From the NCBI GenBank assembly GCA_028551475.1, contig CM052358.1, positions 16,041,938-16,105,937 of the forward strand: a DNA stretch of 64,000 bases. Reading direction: 5' to 3'. This document shows positions 9,758 to 20,840 of this stretch, piece by piece. Numbering within the stretch: the first letter of the stretch is position 1; the number at the start of each line of letters is the position of its first letter. The translations under genes were made by a program, and so were the position numbers. This DNA comes from Casuarina equisetifolia. Taxonomy: Eukaryota; Streptophyta; Magnoliopsida; Fagales; Casuarinaceae. The notes below the pieces were generated by a model. That model was not told the DNA's origin. It was given only the letters and a program-made list of their open reading frames with translations, and did not search any database.

Positions 9758-12700
9758 TAGAAATTTGTATATGAGTATATTGTTCACCTCTTTAAATGTT
9801 GATTTTAAAGGGAAAAATAAACTTTTTGATACTAATTTGTTCAATTAATGTGCTTAGGAGGTGTTCTAGGCTTTGCAAGTTTGGCACGGATTGATATGTC
9901 AAAGCATTGAAAAAGAAATAGTTACTAAACGTAGGAGAGAACATATATATGTTCGAAACAAGAAATTATGCTTCCAATAGATGATAAATTAAAAAATGAT
10001 TCTTTTTCTTTACTAATAACTTTTCTAATAATCTGCTAACCAATAGAATCATAAACAGTATATACTCCTAAGTGGAATACTTAGTGACTAATACATTTTT
10101 CATTCCCACCCAAATAAGGCCTTAAATCATACGGCAAAAATTAAGGATACACTGATGTAGTATTTCTTTTGCACTTATCTTCTCAGTAAGACAGTCCACA
10201 GCCAGATTACTTGGAGCACATACCAAAACCTGGCAAAATATTTTATTAGCATAAGAAGCGAATAAACCGAAGGAACTAAAAATGGTAGAAATATGATACT
10301 CGACTCACCTTGCCCTGGCCCCGTTTGGCCAAGAAGTGATAGTTTTCCCTCTTCCAGGTGGGCCTTAAATCAAGCTTATAACTGCCAGGTGGGATTTTGG
10401 TTCTAAGAGCAAACAACCAATTGCTGGGCAAATATTCTTTCTTGATTGACTCTGGATTTAAAATAAGCAGCTTTAACATTTCTAAACTGAATCCAGAATA
10501 CTGGCAAACTGATCCAAGATTGCGCTGCTTGACCCAAGATGAAACTTAAGGCCCACTCGGAGGCCTTCGCCAACCAGTTCAGGGCACAGATATTGAAGTA
10601 CTATTCACCAACACATCATAGAGCAAGTATTATCACGTGAAGGATCTGAGCTTCACAAAGTTGGTCCCATCAAAATCTAAAACAAGCAGGTTACACCAGG
10701 ACCTTATGACATTTGATAGAAACTTTCAGAGCGTCATCGTCGAAATATGACAAGTCAAACTTATTCGAACAAGATCCGTCTAAAAAAATGCACTAGCATG
10801 TTTTTCATATAACCTTTCCAAATTGTAATGCGAGAATTCTTAAAAAATATGCTGAAAACCAATGTAAACATATAAACATATAAATGGGAAGAAGATGTGA
10901 GCCTTGAGATCCCTTAAATGAATTGGACATGTGGTATAGTTTGAGCAAATCTTGATCGTGACATTATAATCAATGTGAAAGGAAGAAAAAATGGGGATAG
11001 AAATTAGAAGGTGCTGGAGACAGCTAGATGGACATTTGGAATGGTTTCTATAACAGTAGGCGTGGAAGAGTCAGGGAAGCTGAGTTTGTGTTGAAAAAGA
11101 CCATCTTTTCTTTTTTCTTTAAAAAAGAAAAAAAGAAATCTTTTGAATTTTATTTTCCATGATTCGGTTACGATCTTTGAAAACTACTGTAGATATATAG
11201 ATTGCCCCACTGACCAAGAGCTTCTCCATAATTACCTGCAACGCAAGGTCCCAGACGAACAATGAGGGTGGATACTGGAAGTCTCGTGGAGCGGACAAAC
11301 CTATCCAATCCAACTGAATGATCATTGGGTTTAACAAGACATTGGTGTTCTACAAGGGAAAATATCAAGATGGTGAGAAATCTAATTGGATTATGTATGA
11401 ATATAGAGTTGCTCATGCTCGTCCTCCAAGCAGAACGGATGAAGACGACATGAAGGTATTTACACACTGTCAATTTATTCATCATCTTTAAGTTGCTCAA
11501 TTATACAAAACCCTTACTGAATTTATATGCGCAGTTGGATGAATGGGTTTTGTGTAAGATCCATAAGAAAGGAGGAAAACATGCCGTCCGTCGTCAAGAA
11601 ATCTCATCTTCGGGATCAACAACGTCAACCCCTGGAACATCAGCCCCTTTTCCAGATCTTGTTAATGAAAATTATTCTAGGGAAATGAGCAGCGACCCTA
11701 ACGGTGCTTATGGGAGAAGTGCAGTCCAGCAGCGATCGATTTTCCATGCTGACACCGGTTATCAGTTCCGTGCAGGAGGAACTCTGGTCCAAAACCTACC
11801 AAATTTCCATGCTGCTACCGCTAACCAGTTCCATGGAGGAAGAACTCCAGTCCAGCAGCAACCAACTTTCCGCACTGCAGCTGCTGATCAGTCCCACGGA
11901 GGAGGAACTCCAGTCCAGCAACGACCAAATTCCCATGCTGCCACCGCTGACCAATTCCATGGAGAAGGAACTCCAGTCCAGCAACAACCCACTTTCCATG
12001 CTGCTAATGAGTTCCTTGGAGAAGGAACTTCAGTCCAGCAACAACCCACTTCCCATGCTACCACCAATGATCAGTTCGATGGAGCAGATGCTAGTGGTTA
12101 CAATAATGCTAGTGGTTAATTTGTCCAAAATCAAGGATGCAATCTATTTGAACAGTTTTTGTTCAGGACAACAATTCGACTCTTATATTTCAATTTTGTC
12201 AATGGGAAATAGAGTCTAGGATTTTCACCATTTGAATGAAATTTGGACAAATAAATGTTTTTGCTTCATTTTTGTTTTTTTGGTTATCAAAGTCATTACA
12301 ATCGTTCACATGAGTAGTAGACCAGTTTAAGTTTATTTCTCTTAGTCTTATTATCCAATTTATTATGTTCGAAATTTTTTGATCGATTTCAATGAGAGCG
12401 TTACAACTATGGAATTATTCGCACTAATGAACAAATGAGGCTACGAGGCTCCTTTGGGCATTCTCCACCACCCTAGACTCTACGAACCTGACCTAAATTT
12501 TTTTGCCAGAATCCACCACCTTTTGCCTGTATTCCCTAGCGCTTGCGGTAAATCATAATACATTATCAACTATTTTCTTGGCCATCCATCTTAGTATCTG
12601 CCTTCAAGCTCTAATAATTCCATCATTCTCTACCATCTAATGCTACAACTTGAGCCAAATGAATTACATGACCACCACAATTAATTTGTCTAATCTTCAA

Positions 12701-12972
12701 TTTTATTGCTTCAAAAATAAAAATAAAAATAAAAACAGATCATCTCAAAAGAAGTTGTGTTCCTCAACAAAACTTAGCTTATAAATGCTTAGATTTGAAC
12801 AATTCTACATAGAGATACACTTTGTAGACTTCAATAACATATTCATGTTGATTTACTTTATTACCATTTAAAATCAAACTAGATCTAGGAAAACCATATC
12901 TCACCTTAAAAATATCAATTTGTCTCTTTATTTGCATTCTTGTGAATTCACCAAGTTCTATCCATCATCTTT
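9758..12972 (+). repeat. NAC-containing duplicated block 1
   Basis: The upstream part (9758-10680) matches 18301-19440 of block 2. The stretch 10870-11190 instead matches sequence upstream of NAC copy 3 (about 32800-33050). The gene body and 3' flank (11190-12972) again match block 2 (to about 21713). The block is therefore a mosaic. Apart from the NAC relic I see no gene in it; 9758-11190 is promoter-like or intergenic. Confidence 0.75.
11191..12119 (+). pseudogene. NAC transcription factor relic, copy 1 (5' truncated)
   Basis: NAC proteins are plant-specific DNA-binding transcription factors. Only part of the domain remains. A piece of NAC subdomain A (from about 11191, ELLHNYLQRKV) is fused directly to subdomain C (TEGGYWKSRGADKP frame), so the end of exon 1, intron 1 and the start of exon 2 are missing. 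Then come [16 protein letters not shown] and a donor at 11455|11456, and the last exon is 11535-12119 (LDEWVLCKIHKKGGK). The C-terminal tail holds six imperfect 21-residue repeats of the form TPVQQQPTFHAATANQFHGG. Lesions: no start region, a 2-nt loss near 11200, the internal deletion, and TGA after SN in the domain near 11316. It is a decayed copy. Confidence 0.85.
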
Positions 12973-14660
12973 GGTCAAAATCGTCCAAGTTGTTGTGAAA
13001 AGATACATATACCTCCATTTTTGTTCAAAATTAACAAAATCGGTTAGTAGTCATGTTCAATTATAGAGCTTAACTTAATTGTAAAAAATATTTACTAAAA
13101 AAGGTAAAAAAAAAAAAGTTAAATAAAATTATGAAGTTAAATTATATAACTATTTATAAAAATGTAAACAAAGTGAAAGTAAAATAAAATAAAAATAACA
13201 ATACATGGGAAATGAGGCAAATTCGTCTGAGTTGTTGTGAAAACATATGAGTGCCTTCATTTTTGCTCAAAATTAGCAAAATGACTCAATGGCCATGTTA
13301 GATTACAAAGCTTAACTAAATTATAAAAAATATTTACTGAAAAGGGTAAAAAATATAAAATTATCAAGTTAAATTATATAAATATTTATAAAAATATAAA
13401 ATAAAATAAAAAATATAAATACATGAAAAATGACATTCACCATTTTAATCAAGACCATTTGACAGTGATTCAAGGCAATTTCTGTCAAAAACACAAGATC
13501 TCATTCATAGCAGCAAAATCATTTGAGTTGTTGTAAAAAGATACGAGTACCTCCATTTTTGCTCAAAAGTGGCAAAATCACTCGATAGCCATGTTAGCTT
13601 GTAGAGCTTAACTAAATTCTAAAAAATATTTTTTCAAAAATATTAAAAAATATAAAATTATGAACCCTAATTATATAATTATTTATAAATAAATCCATAA
13701 ATATATATAATAATAATAAAATGAATAAGTGAGAAATGACATTCACTATTTTAATCAAGATGCTTCAACAATGATTTAGGGCAATTTCCGGTAAAAACAA
13801 AGGACATCATTCGTAGGGGCAAAATTGTCTAAGTTGTTGCAAAAAGATACAAGTACTTCCCTTTTTGCTCAAAACTAGAAAATCATTGGTGGCCATGTTA
13901 GATTACAGAGCTTAACTTAATTGTAAAAAATATAAAGTTATGAAGTTAAATTATATAAATATTTATAAAAATAAAATAATAAAAAATATTAATACATGAG
14001 AAATGACATTCACTATTTTAATTAAGATGCTTTGATAGTGATTTAAGGTAATTTTGAACAAAAACAAAGGACCTCATTTATAAGGACAAAATCGCTTAGT
14101 TTGTTGCAAAAAGATACAAATACCTCTGTTTTTATTCAAAATTGACAAAATCATTTAGTGATCATGTCAAAGTATGGAGCTTAACTAAATTGTAAAAATT
14201 ATTTATTGAAATAGGTGAAAATAAATATAAAATTATGAATTTAAATTATATAAAAATTTATAAAAATTTACAAAAATAAAAAATATGGATACATGGGAAA
14301 TGACATTCACCATTTTAAAGAGGACCCTTCAGTAGTGATCAGAAATTTTTTTAGCAAAAACAAAAGACCTCGTTCATAGGGGGAAAATCATTTGAGCCAT
14401 TGCAAAAATATACAAGTACTTTCATTTTTGTTCAAAGCTTGCAAAATCACTCGGTGACCATATTAGATTACAAAGCTTAATCAAATTATAAAAAATATTT
14501 ACTAAAAAATGTAAAAAAAAAAAATAAAATTATGAAGTTAAAGTGTATGAATATTTATAAAACTATAAAAAGATATAAAATAAAAAATATGAATATGTGA
14601 GAAATGACATTCACCATTTTAATTAAGATGCTTCGACAATGATTCAAGGCAATTTTTGAA
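12973..14660. repeat. AT-rich ~300-bp satellite, array 1
   Basis: About six units. The landmark GACATTCACCATTTT recurs near 13433, 13738, 14004, 14302 and 14605, at spacings of 266-305 bp. Each unit has a richer half (GGGCAAAATC, GATACGAGTACCTCCATTTT, GGCCATGTTAGATTAC) and an A/T-only half (TATAAAATTATGAAGTTAAA). There are no ORFs. It begins abruptly within the 3' flank of NAC copy 1, which elsewhere (block 2) continues with unrelated sequence. It is the same family as array 2. Confidence 0.92.
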
Positions 14661-14689
14661 CGCAACATACACATTTAAACACTAATGAT

Positions 14690-15385
14690 AACCTTCTCGC
14701 TTGTGTTAGGATCATTATGTTCTACCATTAAGCTAAAACAATTGTTGATGGCTAAGACATTATCTTATTATCCTACCACTTTCACATGAGCCACGCCAAC
14801 CATTTAAGCTTAGGTACTCAAGCTAGCCCATAAGGCCCCCTCCACACTAGGTCCATTTAGACCCTTCTCTATAGCTAACTTTTAGCAGCATTAAGCCCCA
14901 CATTAAGTATTGGGCGGGCATGAAGTGTTACATCTAACTATGCACCAAGTGCCATAAGTTAAACAATTAGTCCCATTCAAGTACAAAGGAAATGCTAAGC
15001 TAAATAAACTTAACAAATACCCTTCCCTAGCATTTGTTAGGACTCGAATATGCAACCTAACTTTAATATCAATTGTTAGGATTATTAAATGTTACCACTA
15101 GACCAAAAGAAATTATTAATAGTCAAGATGCTTCTTATTATCTTAACACTCCCACATAAGCCATTTTAACCATTTAGGTTCAAGTATTCATGTTAGCCCA
15201 CATGGCCCCCTCCATACCAAGTTCACTTGGACTCCCCTCTATAGCTAACTTTTAGCAGTGTATAGCCCTACACTAAATGGTGGGTGGGCATGAAGTACTA
15301 CACCTAACTATACACTAGGTGCCATAAGTTTGGGCAGTTAATACCATTTGAGTATAATGGAAATGCTGAGCTAAGTAAACCCCAC
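14690..15385. repeat. ~360-bp imperfect direct repeat pair
   Basis: Units of about 14690-15020 and 15050-15385 share, in order, TCTATAGCTAACTTTTAGCA, GGGCATGAAGT, AGGTGCCATAAGTT or its variant, and GGAAATGCT. They could be the two ends of a degraded non-autonomous element, but no TG...CA ends or target duplication are visible. No coding potential. Confidence 0.7.
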
Positions 15386-15819
15386 AATTTAAACATTGGC
15401 ATTAGTATGAAAACCACTATACATAAGCCTTTTTACAAAGAAACCAATTTTCATTAATAAATGGGAATTCCACACAAATTTACTTTTTCATTAGCTACCC
15501 ACAAATTATTATACTTATATGTAGCACAAAAAGTAAACTATTAGATGAGAGCTTAAATATTAATTTGTTAAACTTCTCATTAAAAGTTATCTATAAGGTC
15601 TTTTATAACTAAGCTAAAGGAGATAAGATTTCTAATGGCTAGTCAATCATAATATCTTTTATTCTTTATTGTTGATCCTCACAAGAAGGGTGCCACAAAA
15701 GATCATGCATTCATTTATTTATCCAAAATTGTTTTTTTATCATTATTGAGTAATCATCTTTTGTGTGCATCACAAATGGAATATATAGACTGATCATAAT
15801 ATTCTTATGTTGATAAATG

Positions 15820-16640
15820 ACTTCCACTATGTTACCATACTTGATTTTCATGAATTAAGCCTATAAAGATTCACCTTTAATAAAGTTCTAAGGCAACTCA
15901 ATCTAGAGACTAGCGATAACAATAAAGAGATCTTTGATTCCTAATCCTTTACCTGTTAGGTGACACACCTTCTTTAAGCTGACCCAATGTGCCCTATATT
16001 CACCATGGTTGTTTTAAATAAATTCTATCATACTCTTATTAATCTCTTTTAACATAGATTTAGAAACTTATAGAGACAAATAATTTATCGATGGGGATGA
16101 AAGATGTGACACTTTTAATCAAATAAAATTTTCCTCATCTAACAAAAAATTATTCTTCCAATTTCTTATTGTTCTTTTTATTTTTAACAAAAGCTCATTA
16201 TAACAAATCCTCTTAGCACAACTTTTACACAAAAGAATACCAATATACTTTAAAGGGAAATTTATAGGAGAAAAAATCATCGAATGCTTGATAAGCTACT
16301 TCTTCTATTAAGAAGCTTTCTTTGAGATTAGAAAATTACATTTACAAGCATTGACCATTTAACCATTATGCTATTCATATTTTCGAAGGAGCTTTATAAA
16401 TGTATATGTGTATCTCTTTTGTCCATTCAAGAAACCAATTGTGTCATTAGCACAAAGAATGTGTGAGATAGACCTAAATGAGTTTGATTCTTTATATGCT
16501 CCAATTACCCCCATTTGCATCAAATATTGTAACTTCCAATGAAATTCTTCCTAGGCAATGATGATCAAGCTTGGCAATGGAGGATTACCTTGCCCTAAAA
16601 CCAAATTTCTTCCCTTACAATTGGATGGTGAGCCAGTTAT
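15820..16640 (-). mobile_element. LINE (L1-type) reverse transcriptase relic
   Basis: Read on the minus strand, broken frames give the RT palm region: ISHILCANDT, matching the family's ISHLLFADDT with the catalytic YADD/FADD altered to CAND, then TIGFLNGQKR and YIGILLCKSCAKRI, then a downstream segment with HWVSLKKVC and GKGLGIKDL (family W..VC.PK..GGLGI). Stops and frameshifts interrupt it. Non-LTR retrotransposons copy themselves by target-primed reverse transcription; this fragment cannot. No poly(A) tail or 5' ORF was found. The stretch 15386-15819 shows no gene. Confidence 0.65.
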
Positions 16641-16772
16641 GGGAAATGCATCCATAGATTAAATTCATACATGTTCATAAGAATCCAAATCTTTGCATGA
16701 CTTACAAGAAAAAGGACTTAATTCATAGAGAGCTAAATTTATTTACCAAGATATAACTTCTAATTTATGCAT

Positions 16773-18310
16773 TTATAAAGTTATAGCCAAAATTATATGA
16801 CATACTAAAAGTAAGAAATCTTGCATCTTTGCATTCATTTGGTTTATGTTTCCATTATAGCTTTTTTCCTTTTCTACCACAATATAATCATGTTCAACAT
16901 AATTGTAGCTATCTTTTTCTATAACCACCACTATTTCACTTACTTTCCAATTGAGATGCTTTAGGTCAATAATTTGCTTAAGTCTTTTTAGCAAAGACAT
17001 CTTCACAAAGTTATATAAGTTGAAATTGTCTTGGAACCTTTTGTCAACTAGCCTATTTCTTGTAAACATCTCCAAAATAAATATCCTATAACTATAGACA
17101 TCTCCTTCTTTTATGCCTCACCACTTGTCTCATACTTTACAATTCATGTTTGTCATAGGCACTATTGATTTTCAAATTATTTATTATTAAGAAATCAAGG
17201 ATATACTATCCTAGAAAATTTAAAACTTTATGCACTTGTTTACTTGAAGCAATGTAGCCAATCAAGCCTTTTATTCCCTTTGTGCTAGATTCATTCTAAG
17301 AAACATCATTGGTTAGAGATAATAGCTTTGCCAAACCAAAATCACTTACATGAGCAATTATTTCTTTGTCAAGAAGAACATTGCTTGGCTTTAAGTCACA
17401 ATGGATAATTGGTGGGTTACAATGGTTATAAAGATAATGCAATTCAAAGGCAACATCAATTGCAATATTTAGTCTTTGAAGAAGGTCCAACTTTCTAGAT
17501 TAATCTTCATTTTCTTTGTTTGGATGCAACCATTTCTCTAAGTTTCTATTTTCCATGAAATCAAATACTAGAGCTTTGAATTCATTACCATTGTAGTCCA
17601 TAATAAAGCAACATGTGTGGACTTAAATGAGGTTCCAATGTCATGCATTTCTTCACATTGCACTCTACCACAAAACTCTTAGAAGTTCTTCTTTGTTGCA
17701 AGTTCAAGACCTTCCCATCAATCCTTTTTTCCTCTGGACCAAGAATTCCTTCTAAACAAAGCCAAAACTACATTATCCAATTGAATTGTCTTTAGAAAAT
17801 CCTTTAGTTATTTGATAGAGCTCCTTATAAGAAACATTTAGCACGACATCAATTTCTAAGAGTGTGGGAGATGGTATCTTTCTTAATTTCTTCCTCCTAC
17901 AACAACCAATAAAGAATGAAAGTATAATAAGACTTAGAACTCCATAAACAATTATAGCTACTACTTTGACAACTTTTAATTTTTCTTGTTTAGGAACTCT
18001 ATTGTTACAAGTCAAGAGTTGCAAAGTTAGAATATGGGTAGCTTTTTATTTCCAAACAATGATATTCCACTAGCATTGTTGAAGATTCGTTTTATTGGTA
18101 CGTCTCCCTCCAAGTTATTGAAAGAAATATTCAAATATAGTAAATGGAGTTTTTCTAGATCTTTAGGAACTAATCCAAATAAATTATTTTGTGAAAGATG
18201 TAAATGATAGAGAACTTTCAAGGAAGCTAGTGATGTAGATAGGATTCCTTGAAATGAATTTCCTCGCAAATTAAGATTTTTGGCATGTTCTTCAATAATT
18301 TGTATATTGT
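16773..18310 (-). pseudogene. LRR receptor-like kinase relic (Xa21/EFR/At3g47570 type)
   Basis: Minus-strand pieces in order: the last LRRs (18314-18050, LNLRGNSFQG, HLHLSQNNLFG, LNISFNNLEGDVP); a membrane segment (IIVYGVLSLIILSFFIGCC, near 17950) with juxtamembrane SYKELYQITKGFS; the kinase catalytic loop (17490-17296, [21 protein letters not shown]); and the C-lobe end (17075-16773, MFTRNRLVDKRFQDNFNL, NLNQMN-like). The family senses microbial or developmental ligands at the plasma membrane. Stops and frameshifts separate the pieces, the glycine-rich and VAIK parts are not readable, and the N-terminal ectodomain is missing. The 5' edge ends at about 18300, where NAC block 2 begins, so that junction truncated it. 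Confidence 0.85.
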
Positions 18311-18469
18311 TCACCTTTTTAAGTGTTGATTTTAAAGGAAAAAAATAAACTTTTTGATACTAATTTGTTAAATTAATGTGGTTAGGAAGAGGTGTTCTAG
18401 GCTCTAAAAGTCTAGCATAGATTGATCTATCAAAGCATTAAAAAAAACTAGTTACTAAATGTAGGAGAG

Positions 18470-18471
<2 letters not shown>

Positions 18472-18501
<30 letters not shown>
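18472..18501. repeat. (AT)n microsatellite
   Basis: An uninterrupted AT dinucleotide run of about 30 bp. The corresponding place in block 1 (near 9950) has only a short run. Confidence 0.95.
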
Positions 18502-18504
<3 letters not shown>

Positions 18505-19520
18505 TAAACTAGAAATTATGCTTCCAATAGATGATAAATTAAAAGGAATGATTCTTTTTCTTTCCTAAAAGTTATACTAATAATATGCTAATTAATAGAA
18601 TCATAAAGCATCTAGCAAGATTTTACCATGCCAAAGATCTTTCCCACAATTTTAATCATTTGGATAAAAATTCTATCATTTGAAAAGATGTGCTCTAAAG
18701 GCCATGTTAAATAGCATTATTAGCTATGTATTTTGCATACATTATTTTTAAACACATATTCACACAAACAACTAGTGTCAAATTTGGGACCAAAAGTTTT
18801 CAAACTGTACATACTCCTAACTAAGCAGAATACTTGTTGACTAATACATTTTTCTTTCCCACCCAAATAAGGCCTTAAATCATACAAAAAAAAAATTAAG
18901 GATAAGTTGATGTAGCATTTCTTTTGCACTTATCTTTCCAGCTAGACGGTCCACATTTACCAAAAACCTGGTCCACTTTACTTGGGGCACATACCAAAAA
19001 CCTGACAAAATATTTTATTTTTCATAAGAAGCGAATCAACCGAAGGAAATAAAAATAATAGAGATATGACATTCGACTTACCTTGCACTGGCCCTGTTTG
19101 GCCATGTGATATACAATCACCGTAGAGTGACAGTTTTCCGTCCAGGTGGGCCTTGAATCAAGCTTATAACTGCCAGGTGAGATTTTAGTTCTAAGAGCAA
19201 ACAACCACTTGCAGTGCAAATTTTCTCTTTTGATTGACTTTAGATTTAAAATAAGCAGCTCTAACATTTTCAAAACTGAATCCAAAATTGTGCTGCTTGA
19301 CCCAAGATTAAACTTAAGGCCCACTCGCAGGCCTTCATAAACCAGATATTGAAGTACTACTATTCATCAACACATCATAGAGCAAGTATGATCTTGTGGT
19401 GGATATGAGCATCACAAAGTTGGCCCCATCAAATCTTAAACTAATTATCTTCAGGAAGATTTCTCCGTCCCAGAAATCCACAAACGCAAGGAGCGAGCGA
19501 GCGAGGGAGAGAATCAAATC

Positions 19521-20840
19521 ATGGGGGATGAGAGAAGGCCGACTGACCTGGATTCTGCTCTGAACAACACCGCATTCCAAGCCAACGTCCCGCATGAGCC
19601 AGAGGGAAGCAATGGTTCCTTGTCAACGCCTGCGGCTAATACAGATGCTGCAGCCACCGTTTGTGACGTAAACGATGCTTCTGAGTCATACGAAAGGGAA
19701 AGAGATCAGTTCTTCCGTATTCTCCCGACGGGGTATAGGTTTTGCCCCACAGACCAACAGCTTCTCCATAATTACCTGCAACCCAAGGTCGAGAACAGAA
19801 CCCTTCCATTTAACAAGATCACGGACTTGAACGTATACAACTACAACCCGGAGTTTCTTGCAGGTTCTTGTTAATTCTTTTTAGGATTTTCCTTCTTATT
19901 CTCGTTCTTTATGCCTCTCTTCAACATCTTCGAAATTAAACTTTCTTTCTTGAAGAAAATCACCAAAAAAATGACGCAAAGGAATTGTACTTTTTCACTC
20001 CAAGATATCGTAAGTATCAGAATGAAAAACGTCGCAGACGAACAACTGAGGGTGGATAGTGGAAGTATCGTGGAGCGGACAAACCTGTCAAATCCAACAG
20101 AATGATCATTGGGTTTAAGAAGACATTGGTGTTCTACATGGGAAAATACCAAGACAGTGAGAAGTCTAATTGGATTATGCATGAATATAGACTTGCTCAT
20201 GCTCCTCCTCCAAGCAGAATGGATGAAGACGACATGAAGGTATTTACACACTGTCAATTTATTCATCATCTTTGAGTTGCTCAATTATACGAAACCCTAA
20301 CTGAATTCCTATGCGCAGTTGGACGAATGGGTTTTGTGTAAGATCTATAAGAAAGGAGGAAAACTTGCAGCCCATAGTCAAGAAATCTCATCTTCGGGAT
20401 CAACAACGTCAACCCCTGGAACATCAGCCCCTTTTCCAGCTCTTCTTAATGAAAATTATCCTAGGGAAATGAGCAGCAACCCTAACAGTGCTTATGGGAG
20501 AAGTGCAGTCCAGCAGCGATCGATTTTCCATGCTGACACCGGTTATCAGTTCCGTGCAGGAGGAACTCTGGTCCAAAACCTACCAAATTTCCATGCTGCT
20601 ACCGCTAACCAGTTCCATGGAGGAAGAACTCCAGTCCAGCAGCAACCAACTTTCCGCACTGCAGCTGCTGATCAGTCCCACGGAGGAGGAACTCCAGTCC
20701 AGCAACAACCCACTTCCCATGCTGCTAATCAATTCCATGGAGAAGGAACTTCAGTCCAGCAACAACCCACTTCCCATGCTACCACCAATGATCAGTTCGG
20801 TGGAGCAGATGCTACTGGTTACAATAATGCAAGTGGTTAA
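19521..20840 (+). pseudogene. NAC transcription factor, copy 2: near-complete, one stop in the NAC domain
   Basis: Three exons. 19521-19863 starts MGDERRPTDLDS and carries subdomain A/B (FFRILPTGYRFCPTDQQLL). 19956-20239 carries subdomains C/D ([28 protein letters not shown]). 20319-20840 carries LDEWVLCKIYKKGGK and five ~21-residue TPVQQQPT-type repeats. Exon lengths (343, 284 nt) equal those of copy 3, so splicing phases are kept and the model would be about 382 residues. TAG at 20057-20059 replaces the Tyr of the conserved GGYWK motif, which would leave only the N-terminal half of the domain. The intron-1 acceptor is TTGAAG rather than the T-rich GTAG of copy 3. The start is supported by the 5' leader conserved with copy 3 (TTTCTCCGTCCCAGAAATCC). 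Probably dead, unless the stop is a sequencing error. Confidence 0.85.

Noticed and set aside
10276..10479. Conserved minus-strand frame also present at 19022-19324 (WLFALRTKIPPGSYKLDLRP)
   Set aside because: The two copies lie in duplicated NAC upstream sequence, so sharing is expected; the frames differ in length and end, and I recognise no family.
14690..15385. TRIM/Cassandra-type element
   Set aside because: No 5S-like sequence, no TG...CA ends, no primer site and no target duplication.
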